Both the position numbers and the translations under genes were made by a program. Source: Myxococcales bacterium (GTDB taxonomy: Bacteria; Myxococcota_A; Polyangia; Palsa-1104). Taken from it: DNA of 64,000 nucleotides. Shown here piece by piece: positions 55,682 through 64,000 of the stretch. Each line of letters opens with the position of its first letter. Within the stretch, counting starts at the first letter, position 1. The stretch lies in the NCBI GenBank assembly GCA_003170275.1, contig PNAM01000053.1, forward strand, positions 51,732 to 115,731. Reading direction: 5' to 3'. The notes below the pieces were generated by a model, which did not search any database, was not told the origin of the DNA, and worked only from the letters and a program-made list of their open reading frames with translations.

Positions 55682-56193
55682 TTGTTCACCAGTCGCGCGA
55701 GGCCGGTCCCGGTGTAGGCGTACACCTTGAACTGGCCGCTGTTGACGCGCTTGCTCTGCAGATAGATGGTGCCGCCCGAGGACGAACCGTCGGGAAAGAA
55801 GGTGATGGTCTTGACGACGCTGAACTGAACGCCGCCAGCGAGGTTGACGTTCCAGTCGGTCCCCGGGGTGACGTTCCAGATCAGCGTGTTGTTGTTGGGC
55901 GTCAGGTTATCGCCGGCGGCGACGAAGGTCATCGCGTTGCTCATGCCGTTGCTGGTCGCGATCTGGTAGGTGCAGGCGGTCGGGAGGCACGAGAGCCGGC
56001 GCTGCTTGTTGTCCGCCACCGCCTCCTGCCGGGCGCGCATCATGGTGAACTGAAGCGCGCGCGCCAGCGCCGCCGGGTTGTTCTGGTTGACCGCGCCCGA
56101 AAGCGAGAAGATGGCCATCGAGCCGAGGACGCCGATGATGGCCACCACCATCAGCAGCTCGATCAGCGTGAATCCCCCCGCGCGCCTCTTCAT
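55675..56193 (-). CDS. fimT: FimT/GspH-type minor pseudopilin
   Basis: This 172-residue protein has the prepilin motif GGFTLIELLMVVAIIGVLG, a FimT/GspH-type globular domain with AVADNKQRRL and a C-X6-C pair. The ATG at 56193 is chosen because the prepilin leader (MKRRAGG) starts there. It is the first gene of the minor-pilin operon. The upstream 146 bp to the divergent serine-hydrolase gene hold only weak promoter-like hexamers. Confidence 0.8.
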   Translation of the reverse strand: MKRRAGGFTLIELLMVVAIIGVLGSMAIFSLSGAVNQNNPAALARALQFTMMRARQEAVADNKQRRLSCLPTACTYQIATSNGMSNAMTFVAAGDNLTPNNNTLIWNVTPGTDWNVNLAGGVQFSVVKTITFFPDGSSSGGTIYLQSKRVNSGQFKVYAYTGTGLARLVNNW

Positions 56194-56339
56194 TCTGGCG
56201 CTCGAGCAGAGCAAGTCATGTGCCGCAGGAACGTGGCGGAACTCCTGACTCGTCGAGGGCACGCTCTATGAAATAGGTGCGTGGCACTGCAATCTTTGCG
56301 TACGTTCGAAGGTAGGCAAAAGTAAGCTATGGTCCGCCG

Positions 56340-57509
56340 ATGCGCACGCTCGCCAGCCTGTTACTGTTCTGCGCGATGACCCACGCCGCGGAGCTCGATC
56401 CGATCGCGGTCGGCAAGCTGGTGGCGCGGGCCGAAGACGCGCGCTCCGATGCGCTGGTGGTGATGAAGGACGGCAAGCTGGTCGGCGAGTGGCACTTCGG
56501 CCGCCCCGACGGGCTGATCGAGACCATGTCCATGACCAAGTCGATCGTCAACCTGGCGATCGGCCGGCTCATCGACGCGGGCAAGATCAAGTCGATCGAC
56601 GAGCCGGTCTACACCTTCTTTCCCGAGTGGAAGCAGGGCAAGAAGAAGCTGGTCACGCTGCGCCACCTGCTCAATCACACCTCGGGGATGCAAGCCGAGC
56701 GCACCACCGGCGGGGAGATCTATCCCAGCCCGGACTTCGTCAAGCTCGCGCTCGCCGCCGAGCTCTCCGACGAGCCCGGCACGAAGTTCTTCTACAACAA
56801 CAAGGCGGTCGCGCTGCTGGCGGCGATCGTGCAGCTCGCGTCGGGCAAGCGGCTCGACCTGTTCGTGCGCGACGAGCTGTTCACGCCGCTCGGCATCACG
56901 CAGTACGAATGGAAGCTCGACGGCGCCGGCAATCCGCACGCGCTCGCCGGCCTGCGCCTACGCGCGATCGATCTGGCGCGCATCGGCGTGATGCTCGCCG
57001 ACGACGGCGTGTGGGCGGGCAAGCGTCTGGTGAGCCACGCCTGGATCGCCGAGTCGATGAAGCCGGGCCAGGCGTTGGTTCCCACCTGCGGCCTCTTGTG
57101 GTGGCTGATCCCGGCGTGGAAGAAGTTCACCATCGACGACGGCGTGGTCAAGGCGTGGCGCGACGCCAAGCTCGAGGAGTCGTTCATCGCCAGGGTGCTG
57201 CCGATCAAGGACAAGGTCTTCGAACGGGACGCGTTCTTCGCCGAGCTGGGCAAGATCTTCGGCGATCCCAAGATCGAGACCTGGCACGAGCACACCTGGA
57301 AGCGCGGGTTGCCCGACGGCAAGCTGATCTCCGGCCCGATCGTCGCCTACGAGGCGCAGGGCTGGCTCGGCCAGTATCTGATCGTGGTGCCGAAGGAGCG
57401 GCTGGTGGTGGTGCGCATGGTGCGCTCCACCGGCGCGGACGACGATGAGAAAAAGATCGACAGCTTCTCGAAGCTGCCGGACCTGGCGCTCTCGCTGCTC
57501 AAACCGTAG
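56340..57509 (+). CDS. Exported serine hydrolase (class C beta-lactamase/S12 family)
   Basis: This 389-residue protein has a signal peptide (LLLFCAMTHA) and the penicillin-binding SxxK motif SMTK with Ser64/Lys67, then YNN with Tyr152. The third box is not a clear HxG; HEHTWKRG near residue 325 may replace it. S12 members include D-aminopeptidases, esterases and class C beta-lactamases, so resistance should not be inferred. Its upstream TAAGCT hexamer suggests a nearly leaderless transcript. The Rieske gene follows 23 bp after its stop. Confidence 0.8.
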   Translation: MRTLASLLLFCAMTHAAELDPIAVGKLVARAEDARSDALVVMKDGKLVGEWHFGRPDGLIETMSMTKSIVNLAIGRLIDAGKIKSIDEPVYTFFPEWKQGKKKLVTLRHLLNHTSGMQAERTTGGEIYPSPDFVKLALAAELSDEPGTKFFYNNKAVALLAAIVQLASGKRLDLFVRDELFTPLGITQYEWKLDGAGNPHALAGLRLRAIDLARIGVMLADDGVWAGKRLVSHAWIAESMKPGQALVPTCGLLWWLIPAWKKFTIDDGVVKAWRDAKLEESFIARVLPIKDKVFERDAFFAELGKIFGDPKIETWHEHTWKRGLPDGKLISGPIVAYEAQGWLGQYLIVVPKERLVVVRMVRSTGADDDEKKIDSFSKLPDLALSLLKP

Positions 57510-57532
57510 AAGCGCATGTTAATGTGCGCAAC

Positions 57533-58540
57533 ATGCAGATCAGACGTTCGCCGCTGACTCCGTATCCGCGCGGCTGGTTCATGGTGGCGCTGTCGAGCGA
57601 GCTTCAGCCGGGCGACGTCAAGCCGCTGCGCTACTTCGGGCAGGAGCTGGTGCTGTTCCGTACGCAAGAGGGCCGCGCGCAGCTGTTCGATGCGTACTGC
57701 CAGCACCTGGGCGCGCACCTCGGACACGGCGGGCGCGTGGTCGGCGAGCACCTCCAGTGTCCATTCCACCACTGGGAATACGACTGCAGCGGCAAGTGCG
57801 CGAAGGTGCCGTACGCCGACAAGATCCCGCCGGGCGCGCGCGTGCGCTCGTGGCCGGTCGAAGAGGTCAACGGCATGGTGCTCGCCTGGTATCACGAGGC
57901 CGAGGGCGAGCCGACCTGGCATGTGCCGTCGCTGTCGCTGGGCGACGAGGCGGACTGGAGCCCATCGGCCGAGACGCGCTGGAAGGTGCGCACCTGCATC
58001 CAGGACGTCAACGAGAACGATCTCGACTCGGCGCACCTGCGCTGCCTGCACCAGTTCACCTCGAAGACGCCGGAGGAGATGGAGCTGACCATGCGCGACG
58101 CCGCGCTCGACATCCGCTTCACGCTGGTGTCGAACCTGGAGAGCTTCGGCATGGCCGGCACCGCCAAGGGTCCGATCGACACCACCAAGTTCGGGCTGGG
58201 CATCGGTTGGGTGCGCTACGCGGCGGAGATCGCGGACGCCGGGATCACGCTGGGCACGCGCACGCTCGGCGCGACCACGCCGATCGACGAGGACTACGTG
58301 GACATCCGGCTGTTCCACAACATCAAGAAGACGCAGTTCGACCACGTCAACGAGACGCTCGAGAAGCAGTACTTCAAGACGTTCAAGGAGACGGTCGATC
58401 AGGACATCCGCATCTGGGAGAACAAGCGGCACCTGCTCAGGCCCAACCTGTGCCAGGAGGACGGCCCGATCGCCGCCTACCGTCGCTGGGCGCGCCAGTT
58501 CTACTCCGCCGAAGAGATGGAACGCGCGCTTGCGCGCTAG
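57533..58540 (+). CDS. Rieske non-haem iron oxygenase (KshA/DAF-36-like)
   Basis: This 335-residue protein carries the Rieske [2Fe-2S] site C56-x-H58 ... C76-x2-H79 (CQHLGAH, CPFHHWEYD) and the mononuclear iron triad D165-S-A-H168-L-R-C-L-H173. The layout resembles ketosteroid 9-alpha-hydroxylase KshA and cholesterol 7-desaturase (DAF-36). A reductase partner is not encoded here. The ATG at 57533 is preferred to the GTG at 57524. The likely substrate is a sterol or steroid, but this is inference. Confidence 0.8.
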   Translation: MQIRRSPLTPYPRGWFMVALSSELQPGDVKPLRYFGQELVLFRTQEGRAQLFDAYCQHLGAHLGHGGRVVGEHLQCPFHHWEYDCSGKCAKVPYADKIPPGARVRSWPVEEVNGMVLAWYHEAEGEPTWHVPSLSLGDEADWSPSAETRWKVRTCIQDVNENDLDSAHLRCLHQFTSKTPEEMELTMRDAALDIRFTLVSNLESFGMAGTAKGPIDTTKFGLGIGWVRYAAEIADAGITLGTRTLGATTPIDEDYVDIRLFHNIKKTQFDHVNETLEKQYFKTFKETVDQDIRIWENKRHLLRPNLCQEDGPIAAYRRWARQFYSAEEMERALAR

Positions 58541-59540
58541 CACGCTGCTGCCGCTCTTGCTCGCGGTCGGCTGCTCGAACGGGGTCGCCGACGTGGAGCA
58601 CCTGCGCCAGAGCCTGGTGCACGCAGAGTGCGCGCGCGCCGTCGCCTGCGGGCTGGTCGATGCGGCCGATGAGAGCTACTGTCGCGACGCGCTGCAGTTC
58701 CCCCCGGTGGCGCTCGAATTGCTCAGGGCCAAACAATCGATCGCGTACGACGGGATCGGGTTCGACGCGGCGGCCGCGCAAGCCTGTATCGACGCCGCGC
58801 TGGTCGCGCCCTGTGACGACCAGCCCTTTGTACTAATAGAATGCCCGGGCGCGCTGATCGGGAAGTCGACCGGCGACTGTATCAACGACTTCGAGTGCGC
58901 CCGTGGGGATGTGTGCATGATCCGCGACGAATGCCCCGGACAATGCATCCCGGCGCCCGCGCTCGGCCAGAGCTGCGTGGTCAGCTGCGGTCCCGATGCC
59001 GTGTGTGGCTCGAAATCATACGTCTGCCAGCCGAGGGTCGCGGCCGGCGAGGCTTGCCGCGACGACGAGCAGTGTCCGGTGGGAATGAAGTGCCGCGGGG
59101 GGATCGGCACGACCGTCTGCACCGCACGTTCCGACCTGGCGCTGCCCCAGGCGGGTGAGCCGTGCACGATCGACACCGGCTGCGCCGGCCTCCTGGTCTG
59201 TCTCGGCGTTCACAACGGTTCTACGGGCACCTGCGGCGCGTTGCTCTCGCGTGGCGGCGCCTGCGACGCGACGGCGGAGATCAGTGGTTGCCAGCAGTTC
59301 CTCGCCTGCGTCAGCGGGGTCTGTACGCCCCTGCCGCGCGTCGGTGACCCCTGCGATCCGAGCAACTTGACGTACCCGTGTCCGACCGGCTGGTGCGATC
59401 CGTCGACCAGCCGGTGCGGCGCGCCGAAGCCGGACGGCGCGAGCTGCGATCCGATGCACCAGGTCTTTCAGTGCACCGGCCTGTCGGACTGTAACGCGGA
59501 ATCCATGACCTGCACCGCGGTGGCCTGCGGGGTGCTATAA
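58530..59540 (+). CDS. Cys-rich lipoprotein of unknown function
   Basis: This 336-residue protein starts at a TTG inside the Rieske gene end (11 bp overlap). The lipobox is LAVGC (Cys15). The mature protein has many Cys in Dickkopf/EB-like repeats of the form GExC ... DxxC ... C ... C, e.g. GEACRDDEQCPVGMKC and GDPCDPSNLTYPCPTGWC. Such proteins are abundant in myxobacteria; no function is assigned. It is followed by an extended -10 element and the YbiT-like gene. Confidence 0.7.
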   Translation: MRASTLLPLLLAVGCSNGVADVEHLRQSLVHAECARAVACGLVDAADESYCRDALQFPPVALELLRAKQSIAYDGIGFDAAAAQACIDAALVAPCDDQPFVLIECPGALIGKSTGDCINDFECARGDVCMIRDECPGQCIPAPALGQSCVVSCGPDAVCGSKSYVCQPRVAAGEACRDDEQCPVGMKCRGGIGTTVCTARSDLALPQAGEPCTIDTGCAGLLVCLGVHNGSTGTCGALLSRGGACDATAEISGCQQFLACVSGVCTPLPRVGDPCDPSNLTYPCPTGWCDPSTSRCGAPKPDGASCDPMHQVFQCTGLSDCNAESMTCTAVACGVL

Positions 59541-59541
59541 A
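59533..59541 (+). promoter_or_regulatory. Extended -10 promoter element before ybiT
   Basis: TGCTATAAA (TG-n-TATAAA) overlaps the stop of the Cys-rich lipoprotein gene and lies 10 nt before the ATG at 59552. The strong extended -10 could work without a -35 box. The transcript would have a very short leader. Confidence 0.45.
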
Positions 59542-59551
59542 GCGCGTCCCC

Positions 59552-61156
<1,605 letters not shown>

Positions 61157-61159
61157 TCG

Positions 61160-63112
<1,953 letters not shown>

Positions 63113-63126
63113 GTGGGGGTAGCAGG

Positions 63127-63141
63127 GGGGCTGGCCGCCCC
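63127..63141 (+). terminator. G/C-rich hairpin after the ABC-F pair
   Basis: GGGGC-TGGCC-GCCCC forms a 5-bp stem 14 nt after the ABC-F stop. It may stop transcription, but there is no T-tract. Confidence 0.3.
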
Positions 63142-63215
63142 GGCCCGTCGCTGGCGCGCCGCCAACTGGTGGAATGGGCTGGGCCTGGCGCCGGCCTCGC
63201 TCTTGCTAACCAGTG

Positions 63216-63959
63216 ATGGCCTCCGCGCGATCGGCCAATCTCGGTCTTGGGCTCGGGCTGTTGCTCGCGGCCGCTTCGTGCAGCCCGCAGCCGACCTCGC
63301 TGCGGCTCGAGCTGCAGCTCGCCGACGGCGAGAGTGGACAGCCGCACAGCATCACCGTGTCGCTGTTCGATCGGCACCGCAGGCTGCTCGACGCGGTCCG
63401 CGTGTCCGCACCGGAGGATCGGCTCCCGGGCGATCTGGCCGTGCTGGTCGACGACGACGTCGGTGAGGTGCGGCTGATGGTCGAGGTCGGCGATTCGCCG
63501 CACGCGAGCGGCACCGCGCGCGCGATGGTGACGGCGCACGGCGAGACGCGCGTGCCGGTGATGCTGCAGGCGGGCAGCGCGCGCGACTCGGACGGCGACG
63601 GCGTGCCCAACGACGTCGACAACTGCCCGCACGACGCCAACGCTTCGCAAGACGACGCCGACGGCGACGGCAAGGGCGACGCCTGCTCCGACAACGGCAA
63701 CAATGCGGGCGACAATGGTGGTTCTAACGGCGGCGCCTCGCTTGCGTCCGCCGACGGTGGCACGTGCGCCGGCGACACCAGCGCGCCGGTGAGCTGTAGC
63801 GCCACGCACGACTCCACCGGCGTCACCGAATCGATCGCCTGCCACGACGGCTCCGGCTGCCGCGACTGCGAATGCCTGCTCGACGGCCAGGTCGTCCAGC
63901 GCTGCACCACCGACACGAGCTCGTGCACCTTCCCCGCCTGCTGCACCGTATTCCCGTAG
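63216..63959 (+). CDS. Lipoprotein with thrombospondin type 3 repeat and Cys-rich tail
   Basis: This 247-residue protein has the lipobox LAAASC (Cys22 from the ATG at 63216; GTG at 63213 is an alternative). A beta-rich domain spans ~30-120, an Asp-rich thrombospondin-type calcium motif (DSDGDGVPNDVDNCPHDA) lies at ~125-155, followed by a Gly/Asn spacer and a C-terminal Cys-rich part (CRDCECL ... CCTVF). A calcium-stabilised surface protein is likely; the function is unknown. The last 41 bp of the window hold no gene. Confidence 0.75.
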   Translation: MASARSANLGLGLGLLLAAASCSPQPTSLRLELQLADGESGQPHSITVSLFDRHRRLLDAVRVSAPEDRLPGDLAVLVDDDVGEVRLMVEVGDSPHASGTARAMVTAHGETRVPVMLQAGSARDSDGDGVPNDVDNCPHDANASQDDADGDGKGDACSDNGNNAGDNGGSNGGASLASADGGTCAGDTSAPVSCSATHDSTGVTESIACHDGSGCRDCECLLDGQVVQRCTTDTSSCTFPACCTVFP

Positions 63960-64000
63960 CGCCGTCCCCTCCTAGAGCTGGGTGGGGGCGGAGGGGGAGG

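Noticed and set aside
56282..56301. TGGCAC ... TTGC resembling a sigma54 promoter between fimT and the hydrolase
   Set aside because: The GG to GC distance is 13 nt instead of the required 10.

Overview
This 64 kb window is GC-rich, with G or C in most third codon positions, and is packed with genes that often overlap by 1-11 bp. It looks chromosomal. No insertion sequence, phage module, CRISPR array, rRNA or tRNA was seen. The gene content points to Myxococcota or a close deltaproteobacterial relative: many lipoproteins, DUF4215-type Cys repeats, MopE-like and thrombospondin-type Asp-rich repeats, an AgmX/PglI-type TonB-like tail, PEGA and TPR proteins, a kinase fused to a sulfatase-modifying-factor domain, a large receiver/STAS/SpoIIE repertoire and a type IVa minor-pilin operon. 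The lineage assignment is inference from content; no marker phylogeny could be run.

Layout. 1-7.5 kb: a desaturase tail coupled to a CDP-alcohol phosphatidyltransferase, a secreted metalloprotease with a seven-repeat propeller-like tail, a scarred stretch with gene remnants, an HTTM membrane-protein pair, a secreted alpha/beta hydrolase and rpsU. 7.5-17.5 kb (minus strand): a two-receiver regulator, two giant paralogous FecR/VIT/VWA/TPR lipoproteins and a TPR-PEGA protein. 17.5-31 kb: small TPR and lipoprotein genes, then a 3,808-residue lipoprotein with 28 Ig-like repeats and a C-terminal BNR/Ycf48-like propeller. 31-41 kb: a signalling island with a Ser/Thr kinase-FGE fusion, two STAS-like paralogues, an RsbW-like ATPase, a SAM methyltransferase, a membrane SpoIIE-type phosphatase, a choice-of-anchor lipoprotein, a STAS/SEC14-like protein and a hybrid histidine kinase. 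41-46.5 kb (minus): NfeD, two flotillins, a DUF1579 protein and the glutathione-dependent formaldehyde pathway FrmA/FrmB. 46.6-49 kb: a fused membrane/spermidine-synthase-like protein. 49-56.2 kb (minus): minor pilins FimT-PilV-PilW-PilX, PilY1, a small Cys-rich secreted protein and a histidine kinase. 56.3-64 kb: a serine hydrolase, a Rieske oxygenase, Cys-rich lipoproteins and two adjacent ABC-F ATPases.

The themes are cell-surface display and signal transduction. The strongest candidates for unrecognised systems are (i) the compact partner-switching cassette at 33.6-40.9 kb, which couples a methyltransferase to an ATPase/STAS/phosphatase switch, (ii) the PilY1 - Cys-rich peptide - histidine kinase end of the pilin operon, (iii) the paired VIT/VWA/TPR lipoproteins, and (iv) the giant A/B-dimer Ig-repeat protein. 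All start sites and functions are read from sequence alone.
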